Below, piece by piece: positions 1 to 11,300 of a stretch of 15,387 bases of DNA (positions within the stretch are counted from its first letter, which is position 1; every line of letters starts with the position of its first letter). The notes under the pieces were generated by a model. It was not told the DNA's origin. It did no database searches and was given only the letters and a program-made list of their open reading frames with translations. The position numbers and the translations under genes were made by a program. Source of the DNA: Parachlorella kessleri. Its lineage: Eukaryota; Chlorophyta; Trebouxiophyceae; Chlorellales; Chlorellaceae. Where the stretch lies: NCBI GenBank assembly GCA_001598975.1, contig BBXU01001704.1:1-15387 (forward strand), given 5' to 3'.

Positions 1-127
1 TTACGCCCGACCGCGGGTGTTAACAGGGCTACCTGAGCTGCCTGTTAATGGCTACTTACTGCACTTGAATTTTGTCCTCAATCGACCAAGCATCAATTGG
101 CATGGCGCTTCCGTTTGCTGTGCACAG

Positions 128-2276
128 GCGGAGGAGGCGGCGCGGGCCAAGGCAGAGAAGGAAGCAGCGGCAGCAGCTGCGGCAACAGCAGCGGCAACGC
201 CGGCAGATGCAGCAGCAACAGCAGCTGCTTCCGCGGGGTCCACACATGTGCAGCCGCCAGCAAGTGCCTCTCCTGCGGCAGCCGCACATTCTGCTGACGG
301 CAAGCCACGGCCTGTGGTGTATGTGCCCACCACACCCACCCCAAATACCTCGCAGCCAGCCCCAGCAGCGGCAGCGCCTGCGCCGCCTGCAGCTGCTACT
401 GTGGCGCCTGCCGTCGTGGGCGCTACTGTAATACAGCAGGCGCAGCAGCAGCCCCAAGCGTGGCAAGCCGCGCCACCTGCTGCGGCTGTGGCAGCGCCCG
501 TACAGCCTGCTGTGCCTGCTGGCCCCTCCCAGGGCGCCACCAAGCCTGCTTGGGTGGCCAAGCCTGCTGCGCCCGCTGCTCTGCCTGCTGATATTAGCGC
601 CCCCGCTGGGCCTGCTGAGGTCCCCGCGGCAGCCTCCTCCGTGGCGCCGGCGCCGGGGCTGCAGCTGGCGCAGCATGCTGAGCATGGCACGGAGTTGGCC
701 GGGCCCGTGGCAAGCGGGACTGAGGGCCCGCCGGCCACTGACGGCCCGCCGGCCACTGACGGCCAGGCGCAGGGGGGAGGCAGGGGGTACCGGGGCAGGG
801 GCGGGCGTGGGAGGGGTGAGGGGCGTGGTGGCAGGGGCGGTGGCGGTGGCAGGGGCCGCGGCGACGAGCACCAGCACCATGGCCCCCCTTACGGCCCCCG
901 GGCCCTGCAGGAGGGGCATGAGAGACCCGCTCGTGAGGGAGGGAGGGGAGGCCGGGGTCGTGGCCCCCCCACTGACAGGGACGGCCACAACCACGCCCCA
1001 CGCGGCGGCGGCGGGAGGCATCACGCTGGGCACGCTCCGCACCCGCAGCGGCACCACAGCCACCAGGAAGGGCAGCAGCCGCCGCAGCAGCAGCAAGGCC
1101 ACCGTCACCCTCAGCAGGCACAGCAGGGGCAGCAGGGGGGCGGGCAGCAGGATCCCCCGCAGCAGCCCCAGCACCATGGCCATGCCGGGCATGCTCCCAG
1201 GCAGCAGCGGCCGGAACGCAATGCGGAGCAGCCGCCAGGGGCATCTGGCCCGCAGCAGCAGCAGCACCCAGGAGCAGCGGGTCATCACCCCCGCCCAGAG
1301 CGGGAGGGGCCGCGGCGGGGCCCCAGGGAGCATTCTGGGGCGACAGAAGACAGGCCCGGGTGGGTTTCCCTGCCGTACGTGAGAGCAGCATGGTGCAGAG
1401 GGGGCTCTGGCTGTCCCAACGCACAGTGCTCTCAGGCAGGGCGGTTACGTGGGGATCCTTCAGCGTGCATTTGGTGGCTGGCGGAGGCGTTTAGAGGATT
1501 TGCGGGGCACGGGCGACGCGCTGGGCACGTTGGTTGCATTGCAGCTGGAGCCAGCGGCCTAAGGCAGTGCTTCCCCTTGCTGGGAGCTGTTCTGGGCGGA
1601 CAATGTAGCACCAAGTGCCATGACCTGTGGTTCGTAACTTGCAGTAACTAGCAAGGGCCTGGGTGACTGATGCAGGGGGAGGGGGCCTGGTGGCAGGGCT
1701 GGGCGGGGCGAGCGGGGCGGCGGGCGGGGCCCGGAGGCGGCGGGCGGCCGCGGTGCACACCCCGCGAGGGCTACCTCGGAAGCCGCCAAGCCCGCTGCTA
1801 CCAAGGTGAGGGAGCGGGTGTGCATGTGCTGTAAGTTGGTGGGGCACCACTGCCGGCGTGGTGGGATGCCGTGGGAGTAGAGTATGCTTGGTGCTGGCTG
1901 CTCGGGTATAGGCCTAGGTAACCCTTCTCGTCTCAACACTTCACAGGAGGCAGGGAAAGGGTGCTGCTGCCCTGTTCTGTGATGCCTGTAAGTGGCGTGG
2001 TTTAGAGCGGCTTTTTGAGGTTGTGTAATGGCTGTGCAGCCGTCCGTGAGTACACCCGCCAAACTCTGTGTCCGTCCAAAGTGTCGTGGTGCTGGGTGGG
2101 GCTCAGAATTGGGGTGCTGTAAGAGCCGCATTGTTCCATGCTGGCTTGTGCAGGCCGCGCCCGCCGCCGCTGCAGCCAAGCCCAGCAAGCATGCCATACC
2201 CGAGGATGACACACCAAAGACTAAGGTTGACAACCCCTACGCCCTCCTCGAGATGATGGGCAGCAGAGATGATTAG
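128..2276 (+). CDS. RGG-box, Ala/Gln/His-rich protein, 3' part of gene (left-truncated)
   Basis: Three exons are proposed: 128-1359, 1676-1805 and 2154-2276 (stop TAG 2274-2276), together about 494 residues. The first visible exon follows an acceptor at TGCACAG (121-127); the open frame to its left has no ATG, so the real start lies outside the window. The splice phases agree: exon one ends two bases into a Gly codon, exon two supplies the third base, and the last junction is phase 0. In order, the protein shows a charged AEEAARAKAEKEAA start, a long Ala/Pro-rich stretch, an arginine/glycine RGG box (about 773-861), a His/Gln/Pro-rich stretch, a second RG-rich piece in exon two, and a short ordered-looking tail with DNPYALLEMM. 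RGG boxes are typical of RNA-binding proteins, so an RNA-related role is an inference. No folded domain is visible and I do not recognise the family. CAG/GC-rich composition keeps other frames open here, which weakens the call. If the first donor is unused, the frame runs on to a stop at 1649-1651. Confidence 0.55.
725..760 (+). repeat. 18-bp perfect tandem duplication, in frame
   Basis: The unit GGCCCGCCGGCCACTGAC occurs twice head to tail (725-742 and 743-760) just before the RGG box. It encodes GPPATD twice, so it is a recent in-frame expansion within a disordered region. Confidence 0.9.
1070..1275 (+). repeat. Imperfect CAG/CAGCAG trinucleotide-rich tract
   Basis: Clusters of CAG and CCGCAG triplets run through this part of the exon and encode Gln/Pro/His-rich sequence in the chosen frame. 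The composition explains the long shadow reading frames on both strands. Such tracts are prone to slippage, so exact length may vary between strains or assemblies. Confidence 0.6.
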
Positions 2277-3120
2277 TAGTGAAGTCGGAGCTGCATAGCT
2301 TGTGGCTGGCAAGGAGGGGTGCACACCCCTGCTGCGGGCTGCTGTGCTTGGCTGACAGGTGGCGGCAAGCTTGGGGTGCCTGCAAGGTTGAAAGTAGAGC
2401 CCTGCCAGGGGAGGGGTGCATTCGCTTGGCTTGTGCACTAGGGTCTGTTGCCTCCTTGGGTTGCTCAGGGTGGTGGGGGTGATTGCTTCATGCGCAGGTG
2501 GCCAGGGTATGTCTCCGTATGTTAGGTAGACCAGTGCAGAGTGCTGGTGGCGCAACCGTGTTAGGGAGTTTTGTGCCCTAGGCGACTGCGGTTTTGGCAG
2601 CGGAGTAGTTGACTAGTGCTCTGGACAACCTGACTGGCCGTGCTTACTGGTAGATACAACTTGGGCTTCCGCCAAGAGATTTTGGGGCCTTGGAACACGC
2701 GCCTCCCACCCGACTCAGCGCTAGCTTGGTGCAAGCCAACCAGCTGGCCCCGAGGCTCTCACTAAAGATCTAGCGTCCCCTAGGTCGCCCAAGGCAGCCT
2801 GGCAAGGGAGGGAAGCTTCGGGCGTGTACGTCACTACACAGTCTGTTCAGGTTAACACTTTGCTGTACAGCTTGCGACCCTGCTTGCTGCTAAACCCTTT
2901 GTTGTGGACATCCAGCCAACGATCATGGTATGACGTGTTTGAAGTCCGATGCTTCTACACTGTGCCTACGCATTGGACGCTGGTAGTCATCGTGTTGCAA
3001 CTGTAGTGCCCTGTGTACGGCCGATGAGGCGGTGTCAGGTCGTAGCAAATTGGCAGCCAAGGCATACAACATCGTTGCCTTGGAACGCCTGTGAGCTTCT
3101 GTACAGCTGCACGACACGCA
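2277..3120. other. Intergenic region, no gene recognised
   Basis: This stretch should hold the 3' UTR of the RGG-box gene and the promoter/5' UTR of the next gene. I see no TGTAA polyadenylation signal, no convincing coding exon and no tRNA. Around 2683-2760 there are short self-complementary pieces (GGGGCC and GGCCCC) but no long hairpin that I could confirm by eye. Confidence 0.5.
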
Positions 3121-4186
3121 ATGCTGTCGCAGCACAGGATGGTGTCGCATGGGCCGTGCTGCACGCGGCAGGCAGCCTCGTTACCGAAGTGCAGAAGCCC
3201 TAAGCTTGCAACAGTACGGCAACGCACCGCGACAGCAGCAGTGGCAGCAGCAGAACCTTCCCCAGCAGCAACCAGCAGGCGACGGCTGCTGAGCAGCAGA
3301 CAGCTGAGCATTGGACGGACACACTTGCGACCAGAGGTTGTCAGGGTGCAGCAGAGAGTGGGGCAGCTGAGTATCCAGTGCACCTACCCTGAGCCAGAGA
3401 CAGAGAAGGAGAGGTCGCCCATCGACATTCCACAGGTGGGCCGCCGCACCGTGCTTGAGGTGGCATGTTCTTGAATCATTCTGTCATGGTTTTAGAAAGC
3501 ACGTCTCTCTTCTGGGCTCCCCGGTGCCGACGAAGGCTTGGCACTTGATGACACCTCCACAGAGGCACATCTCCAGAGGTGCTGTGGTCCTGGGGCCGAC
3601 CGCGTGGTGTGTCCTTGTTGGGGTTGTTGCAGGAGTGGATTACACCGCAGCCCAGTCGCAGACCAGACATCTTCCCTGAGTGGGAGAAGCTGGAAACTCC
3701 GCTGCCCAAGCCCATGCCAGGAGATCCAGAGGTGTGGGTCCTGGAGCGGAAGGGTTTTTTGTTGTAGGGAAGGCTGCTGTGGCAGGAAGGTGCCGGCATG
3801 GGTCCCTCCTACGGACACATTCCGTGGATGCAGCTTCCATGTCTGCATCAGTCTCAGTCAGTGTAGACCTGCTTGCAGCGGACTGCTTGCAGCGCGTGCT
3901 GGAGCTGAGACATGGTGTCATCTCAATGGGTGCAGCTGGATGGGAGCTCCCCACACTAGGTTACTACATTGCGGGGGTTCCCTTGTTAGGCAGTCGTGGC
4001 GACCCATGAAACCTTTGCACGCTAGTGCACGCTGGGGCTGACTTGCTGGCGGTGTGCCACTGCCCGCAGCTGCCTGACGAGGACGAAGAAGAGGAAAAGA
4101 AGAAGAAGAAGGACCCAAACACAGATCCAGACAAGGACCCTGAGGAGCCGGATAAGAAGCCTGATGAGCCCGCACCCTCAGAGTGA
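3121..4186 (+). CDS. Small protein with probable organelle leader, Pro-rich middle and Lys/Asp/Glu-rich tail (family unknown)
   Basis: Three exons are proposed: 3121-3435, 3633-3731 and 4070-4186 (stop TGA 4184-4186), about 176 residues. Both junctions are phase 0 with GT..AG ends: CAG|GTGGGC, TTGCAG|GAGTGG, GAG|GTGTGG and CGCAG|CTGCCT. Residues 1 to about 70 are rich in Ser, Arg, Ala and Thr with almost no acidic residues, as in chloroplast or mitochondrial targeting leaders. A change to acidic, proline-rich sequence follows (YPEPETEKERSPIDIPQ, then RRPDIFPEWEKLETPLPKP and MPGDPE). The last exon is a low-complexity D/E then K then DP-rich tail. The middle exon looks like a conserved motif because it is clean, in phase and unlike the tail, but I cannot name the family or a function. 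The start is uncertain: in-frame ATGs also lie at 3091 and 3139. No transmembrane segment is seen. The leader suggests an organelle, but this is inference. Confidence 0.6.
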
Positions 4187-4864
4187 AGCAGCGCTGTCTG
4201 GAGAGCCATTGGCTGCCCTCCGCAGCAGCAGGGCCTGCCAGGGGGGAGGCTTTGTGCAGCGTCAACCAATGCCTGCACTGCGCGTGGTCGTGCAGGGAGT
4301 CTGCTGCTGTGCGGCGCTGTGGTTGGACCTGGCTTAGCGCAGGATGTGGACCTCATATGCCCGTGTGCTTCAATGTGGCTGCGAATGCACTTGTCGCATG
4401 TGGTGTGACTTCCGCCGGTGTCTTTCAAGCCTGAGGAAGTTGCTGTTTGTGTCTCGTAGCCTGTACCGTGCCTCCGTAAGCTTTTACAGTTTTGCTTAGG
4501 TGTGTCCGCACACTGACTTTGCTTGACCAGGCACCTCCGCTGCTTGATGAACTCTTTAGGACAGGTCAGGTGCATGCAGGGTAGGTGTTTACTCTGTGAC
4601 AGGTAGAAAGACTTCTACAACAACTTCGTTCAGCCGCAGGAAGTGGTGGTGGTTCCTTGTTGGTGGGAGACCCTTTGTGTGAGAGTTCGTTTGCAGTGAG
4701 TCCACTGGATTGGCAGCCGTCCGGCAGACTGTCCACAACATTGTTGCTGTAGCTGTGAGGGGCGATCACCTGTCAGAGGGTGCCCATCCCTGTTGGTGTT
4801 ATGTTTGGATCACGTTGGAATAACCGCCCACAACGTCCTCTCGGTCACTTCTTGACGGGTTATG

Positions 4865-4983
4865 AGCATGGGTGGCAGGTAGCGGAAACAGGGAGTAGAG
4901 CTGGGCTGGACTGGACTGGACTGGCAGGGCTGGATGCAGAATGAGCCTGAGTCTTGCCTGAGTTCTGAGCCAGTAATTCTCTC
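4865..4983 (+). repeat. Dispersed repeat, copy 1 (upstream of COG3)
   Basis: Two blocks are identical to copy 2 at 13577-13675: AGCATGGGTGGCAGGTAG (4865-4882) and CCTGAGTTCTGAGCCAGTA (4957-4975). A related middle shares GGATGCAGA and GCGCCTGA-like words. This copy is about 20 bp longer, through extra CTGGA units and a local repeat of GCCTGAG. Both copies have the same orientation and show no obvious terminal inverted repeats. Confidence 0.8.
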
Positions 4984-5258
4984 CCCAAGATTATGTTACA
5001 CTGACTTGGGGGCAAGGTTTAAGCTTGCCAGTTCCTGGCTTATGTGGCAAGAAACTGCGTCCTTACCCTGTTGGTACCGGACGCATACATTACCGTGCCT
5101 GAGGGAGGTTACAAATACATCAGCTTACCCTGCATGAGCATACCCTACGGCCTTGCCTAGGTGGGCCCTGCAGCGCGCTAGGTAAGAATTCCCGCCCCTA
5201 CACATCCAAAAACATGCCCGAACGCCCCATCACTAGACGTATTTTCTTGCATCGATCT

Positions 5259-5265
5259 TATATAT
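5259..5265 (+). promoter_or_regulatory. TATA-like box upstream of COG3
   Basis: TATATAT in the context CTTATATATGCC lies 134 bases before the proposed COG3 ATG, a plausible distance for a core promoter plus 5' UTR. It is an AT-rich word in an otherwise GC-richer region; there is no transcript evidence. Confidence 0.35.
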
Positions 5266-5398
5266 GCCAGTTAGCACCTATAGAGGAGCTGATCAAGGTC
5301 ATGAAGTGAAGGCTTCGACTGGCCCAAGCTTTCAACCAATTGCTTTACGTACTCGCGCTTTATGACTTGGCAGCGGTGTGAGGAGGGTTAGGTCTCCA

Positions 5399-8300
5399 AT
5401 GGCTTCCGCGGAGGCCAGGGCCCGAGCTTTGTCCGGCCCTGCGTCCCGTGGATACAGTGTGGTAAGTTTAGGCAGTGGAACGTCGGACCTGCTGGGGCTA
5501 GCTCAGGAAGCTGTACATCAATTACACCAGGTTCTAAGAGGTGTGCAAAGGGAACACCACCCACTTGTCAATCACGGTGCTGTTTTCTGCTGCAGGCCAG
5601 CGTCTTTGAGCAGACGGCAGTATTGAGTGAGCCGCAGCTGCAAGCCCTTGATGTGATAGCCGCCAGCTGCAGCCAGAGGCCCCTGCCCAAGCAGGTACGC
5701 AGGCCCTGTCTGGCCGATGGCATTGCTCAGGCTGAGCAAGCAAGCAGTGGGCCGGCACTCCCAGCTCGTGCGTATGGCCCTCGCTGTAAAGCACTTTGTG
5801 GGCTCAGGGCAAAGCTCGCGGTTCTTCTCGCGCAGGTGGCTGAGGAGCCGGCCACGCCGCTATCAGCTCCCTCCCCACAGCCTTCGCAGCCAGCGCTGGC
5901 ACCAGCCGCTGGCTCATCACCCACCTCAGCGGCCGGGCTGGCCATCCCGCTAGCACAGGTGGAGCGCGCCTCCACAACCTCCTCAGAGCTACCCAGCTTT
6001 GTCGGGACCTCCTTTGAGGAGGTAGTTTTGCAAAACAGCTCCGACTTCTACCGCTGGCTGGCGGAGCTGGAGACGGCGCGGTCGTCGCAGACGGAGGAGA
6101 AGTTCCGGCGGTACGGCGCCGAGCTGCAGGGCCACCTGCGCACCTGCAACGAGCTGCTAGCCAAGGTGGGCAGGCAGCAGGCCCACAGGGGCCGCGCCAG
6201 TAGTTACAAAGGACTTAGAGACTTGGTGGGTTGGGGTAGTCGTTGAGGGTACGCCAGCTGGCAGGCAAGCGGGCACCGGGTTGATGGCGACAGGAAGTGC
6301 GTGCAGTGCAGCGCAGGATGCTGGTAGACTTGGGTGCAACTGTCAGCAGGATGGCGGGGAGCGGCCTGCATAGGTTAGAGTCTGCACGGTGAAGAGCCAT
6401 TATACTACTGGAACAGTAGGTTGTGTGTGGCCTGTGACCAAGGATCACATGCGAAGCTAGTTGTGCTCCTGAATGATGAGCCGTACATCCGCCAGTGGTG
6501 CGAGGTTCGCGGCTTGGATAGCCAGGGCATTAGCAGCCATCCATCTGGATAGCCTCACATTGGCAGCCTGCAGCCACCTGTGCTGTGCTAGCCTTGGTGG
6601 CTTCCTGGTGGGAGAGGCGGTTGGGTAGCTGTGCGAGGGCGAGACCCCCGGTACCCCATTAATTTCAGAGCCGGCCTCCTGGCCAACACCTTAGCGCTTG
6701 GAGGTTACCGCGAGTTTCGCCCTGTTACAGCAGAAGTGCTCCCTGATCCTTAGGTTGGGGTGAGCTCCAGAGCGCAGTGGTCGTTTCGACCATCCAGGGC
6801 ACCTAAACAGCGCCTAATTATGTTTAGGATGCGTCCCTGAGAGTGCTTCCGCAGGTGGACGAGCTGCTGGCCCTGTTTGAGCGGCTCAAGCAGCAGCACA
6901 CCACAGTCTCCACCCGCACGGCGGCGCTGCATGCCACCTGCGAGCGGCTGGTGGCTGAGAGGGAGGCGCTGGTGGCGGTCGCTGAGGCGGTGCGCTCTAA
7001 GCTCAACTACTTTGATGAGCTGGACCGCGTGGCAGCGCAGGTGGGTGCTGGCATACCCTTAGCAAAGGCAAGAGAAGCAGGGTGGGGGGCAGGTGAAAGG
7101 AATTATGACGCTGTACATAGCGGGAATGGGTGATTCCACTGTGTAGAAATGCTGGGCGTATGCATGTGGGCAGATGGGGCTCCCACATGGTCAGCCTGGC
7201 GCAGCTCTATGCGCCGTGCCTGCCTTGCATGCGCATGTCATGCGTGCTGGTGCGCTAGAGGAGTGCACGAGTCCACAGTATGCTGCTGTGGCTCAGGGTG
7301 AGGCGCCCCATCCCGGGTCCCAGGCAGCCACTGCCATGGCTTCTGCGCTTGACAGTGCAGTGCCACCTCAGTCACCGTCGCGTCCTTCTTCACCCTCTGC
7401 CGGCAGCTGCAGAACCTGGGCGGGTGCATTCCTCCTGGGCAATTACCTAAGCTTGGCCTGCCTCCTTCCCGTCCGCAGTTCAATGCAGCCTCCATCTCCC
7501 TGGAGCCCGGCGAGCTGCTGCCCCTGCTGCACCGGCTGGACGACTGCATCGCCTACGTCTCAAACAACCCCCAGTACGCGGACGCCAGCAGCTATGCTGC
7601 TCGCTTCAGGCAGCTGCAGGCGCGCGCCTTGGCCGCTGTGCGTGCCAAGGTGCAGCAGGCGCTGCGCGTGGCCAGCCTGCAGGTGCGCAGAGACTGGACT
7701 CCATTAGAGGGAACTTTAGCCCAGGCACGGACTTCAGGCGTGATAAGGTTGAGCCTTGGACATGCCATCATAGGGGATGTGGAGGGAAAGTGAGGGCAGT
7801 GTGCACTAGGGAGAGATATCCCCACCTGAGAATGCAAGCTATTGGGATGTGAGCGGCACTCGAGCAGCGGCCCTGCGCCCTGCATGTTACACAATGCGCA
7901 CCGGCCGGGCTGTGAAATGAGAGGTATTCTGCTGTGGCACTGCCCATTGGTGGGCGGTTCCCCCGGCAGGTGCAAGCAGCGGTGCGGCAGGGCAGCGGAA
8001 GCCTTCCAGGGAGCGCAGCTCAGGGGGCGACGGGCGGCAGCAGCACAGCACTCGCAAACGGTGCAGCCGGGCAGCCGCAGCTTGCGGAGGGTGCAGAGGC
8101 GGCCATGTTGTACGTGCGTTTCAGGGCGGCAGCGGAGCCGGCCCTGAAAGGTGGGGCGTACCCTCCTGGCAGGCTTGTGATGTTGTTACCGATGGCCTTT
8201 GACTGGCTAGGCAACCAAGTACCTGCCTCTTTATGTTTCTGGGATCTGCCTGCTGCTCAGTCCCTATTGATGGGTCGAAAGTGTGTTGTCCGGCTATTGT

Positions 8301-11300
8301 TGCGTCTGCACCAGAAGGGACAGAAGGTGCAACAACTCGTCTGGGAAGCCCCTGTCTCCATAAGCACCAGCAGTAGGACTGTAATGCGTGCATTCTCATG
8401 TTCTGTCCGCAACACCTACCGTCACGCCTGAGCCCCCCACGCAGGCCTGCTCCAGGGCATAGAGCAGCGGGCGCAGCAGCCGGGGGGTGCGGCCGAGTAC
8501 GGCCGCCTGCTGGCAGACTGCCAAGCGCTGTACAGCGAGGCCAGGGTGGCGCTGATGCGGGGCCCTGTTGCCCAGCGGATAGCGCAGTACGCGGCGCAGC
8601 CATTGCCGGCGGTGCTGCGTAGCGGCTGTGCCTACCTCATGCAGGCACGTGGTGGGCTGGGTGGCTTGCAGGCTAGCACTGTGCCTCGCATGCCCGTAGG
8701 TGCCTCCTTCATGTCACTGCCACAGTCCAGGGCTCCCTGCTGGCCTGCTGAGTTAGTAATGCGTATTAGAGGGGCTGAGAGGCACTGTTGAAAGCATGGC
8801 TGAGGGGCGACGGACCAGCCACCAGAGGAGCAAACAAGCTTTGTGGATTCGCTGCCTGGGCTTCTGTTTCCACTTGTGCATCTCTTATTCCCTAAGGAAT
8901 ATTAAAATGGCTTCCCCACAGATATGTGGGCTGGAGCACGGGCTCTACGAGCACTTCTTCCCTGGTTCTGCATCCTCGCCCGCGGCCCTGGCGCCCCTGC
9001 TGGACCCGCTGTGCACGCTGCTGTACGACGTGCTGCGCCCCGCTCTGGTACAGCAGCAGGATATTGACGGGCTGTGCACGCTGGTTGATATACTGAAGAT
9101 CGAGGTGAGTGTACAGGTCAGGTCCTGGGTACGGTGGGCGCACTGGGCGGGGTTGTGCTTGCCCCTGCACACCAACCAGCCAGCTATGCTTGCAGTTGGT
9201 TGTGTACTGCGGCTGGGCGCTAAGCCGAGGCCGTGTGGTACGAAGATCTTCTGTAAGGCGCCTTTTTGACTGCTGAAGTAGTAGTTTGAATTCTTGGCAG
9301 CTGTGGCACAAATGCTGTGGTTGCTGCAGCTTGCGCATGGCAGCATGAGCATGAGCGAGGCGCTGTGCTTCACCACTAGCATGCTCATAAAACACCATTT
9401 CATCGTCCCACTTCATCTGCCTTGGACCTGCCCTCCTACCCCTCAGCAAGTGGTGAAGGAGCAGCAGGCGCGGTGGGCGAGGCTGTGGCTAGCTGGAGCC
9501 AACAGTGTCTTGGCCCCCGTGATGTACAGTTCCTGGTAGACAAGCAACTTGCGCCGCGGGGCGAGTTGCGTGTGACCAATTTAATCTCACTGATGCCCTC
9601 ATGCTGTTGTGCGAAGCTGCTTCACCCTGCTCTGTCGTAGGTGTTGGAGGAGCAGCTGGGGCGGCGGGGCGAGGCGGTGGCGCCGCTGGAGCCGATGCTG
9701 TACCGCACGCTGGCAGATGTACAAGAGCGGCTCACCTACCGGGCCCAGGTGGGGGCTCTGCTGCCTGGTCTGTTTCCCTCATGCCTGGGGAGGGTGGGGT
9801 TTGGGGTGGATGGTCTCGCGAATGCGGACGTGGTAGAGCTGCTGGCTGTAGGCATATGTATGGAGGTCGAAATATTAGGCTTTCCTCGGGTTGGCGCGGG
9901 GGAGTAGGCTGGCAGGCCAATTCAGGAACAGCGGAGGTGAACCCCTCAGTCGCGCTCCCTTTGATGGTGAGGTTGATGCACTAAGTGCAAGAGCACTGGG
10001 GCAGGGTAGCTGTGTGCTGCACCCTGACGATGGACACCCCCCACGTAAGGGCCACCAGCAGACCGCAGGAGATGATGTGAAGTGGTCGCTGCTCTCCTCT
10101 TTGTCTGTGACCCTCCAGGCTTTCATTCGGGAGGAGGTTGTGGGGTTTGCACCCAAGCCAGACGACTTGGACTACCCTGCAAAGCTGCAGCAGGCTGCGG
10201 AGCACGCTGTGTCAGCCGCCAGTGCGGCAGCTGCCGTTGAGGGGGAGGGAGACGAGGTTACTGCCACGGCCGCAGCCAGCACAAATGGCGTGGTGGGTCA
10301 CTAAGGACTGGGTCTGTGGCTGCTGGCGGATGGGGTCTGTGGGGTCACTTCTAAACATTGTGTAACGGGGTAGGGACGACTTGTGTCTGGCTATGTGTTG
10401 TTGGATAGCTAGGCCGCAGCCGGCATGGGCAGGGAGACCCATGGCCAGGTGGTGCCTGCGCTTTTAGCAAGGTTCTCGGCTGGTGACAATGCGATTTAGA
10501 TGGATTAGACGGCCGTTCCCAAGATATCAACCAGGTGTTCCTTCCATGCTGCCCGCATGCAGTCTGCTGGTGGCGCAGCTCCCGTCCCGACACCTGAAGC
10601 AGCACCCACGGCGGACGTGCCAGCCACTGCAGCAGCAGGGGGTGACGATGAGGAGGCGGCAGCCACCGCTGCCCTGTACCGCACCTGGTACCCGCCCGTG
10701 CAGCGCACGCTGCTGCTGCTCAGCAAGCTGTACCGCGCTGTGGACGCCAAGATCTTCAGCGGGCTGGCGCAGGAGGCCGTGGCGGCAACCACGCTGTCGG
10801 TGCAGGCGGCGGCGCGCACCATCATGAAGGTGGGGCGGGCCTGCTGCTCACATGGCGCGGCAAGGGTGGTGGGTGGTTTTGTTGTGTTGCCTGGCTAGCC
10901 TAGCGGGCCATGTCGGTATGGGCCACGGCTTCTTGCTCTCAGCCGAAGCCGCTGCGTGCACCAGTGAAAATGGGAAGAGCTGCTGTGCAGGGCTCTGTTG
11001 CGTTGATGTGAACATGTATGTATGGCTGTGAGGTACCCATGGGCCAGGCCGCAGGACCCCTTGAGCGGCATGTCCCTTCTCCATGCTGTTCCCGTGTGTG
11101 GAACGATCCGCCTGTGAAACCCGGCTGTCAAGGGTGCACCATGCAAGCACCCCCATGCTTAGCCTGTGCAGGGCCCCTGCGTCCGTCCCTGCCATGTTCT
11201 GCTCCCACGAACTGTGTGTCTCTCCCTTGGGTCCCTCCCAGCCTTGGAGTTGGTTCCAAAACCCCAGCTTTTGGAGGAGGCAAGAAGAAACAAAGATCCT

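Larger units (their letters stand above)
4187..5398. other. Intergenic region: 3' flank of the small-protein gene and COG3 promoter side
   Basis: No coding exon is supported here. It contains copy 1 of a dispersed repeat (4865-4983), a short CTGGA-type run inside that repeat (about 4906-4925) and a TATA-like stretch at 5259-5265. I found no TGTAA behind the upstream stop codon; the nearest variant is a CGTAA near 4476. Confidence 0.5.

Noticed and set aside
56..1333. Long minus-strand open frame (425 codons) opposite the RGG-box exon, plus 235- and 276-codon frames
   Set aside because: CAG/GC-rich triplet composition keeps most frames open. The products are Arg/Leu/Cys-rich with no domain, whereas the + frame shows a coherent RGG box and a matching downstream exon.
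2683..2760. Possible hairpin element or tRNA in the first intergenic region
   Set aside because: There are only short complementary words; no cloverleaf, no box B-like GGTTCRA and no convincing terminal repeats.
5623..6246. Single 207-codon open frame as an independent gene
   Set aside because: It is COG3 exons 2 and 3 read through intron 2 and beyond; the family match stops at the donor at 6165.
9447..9534. The exon 9-like segment as a genuine coding exon of COG3
   Set aside because: At 88 nt it would shift the frame, it has no conserved motif past its first residues, and exon 8 joins directly to exon 9 to give the conserved ILKIE-VLEEQ sequence.
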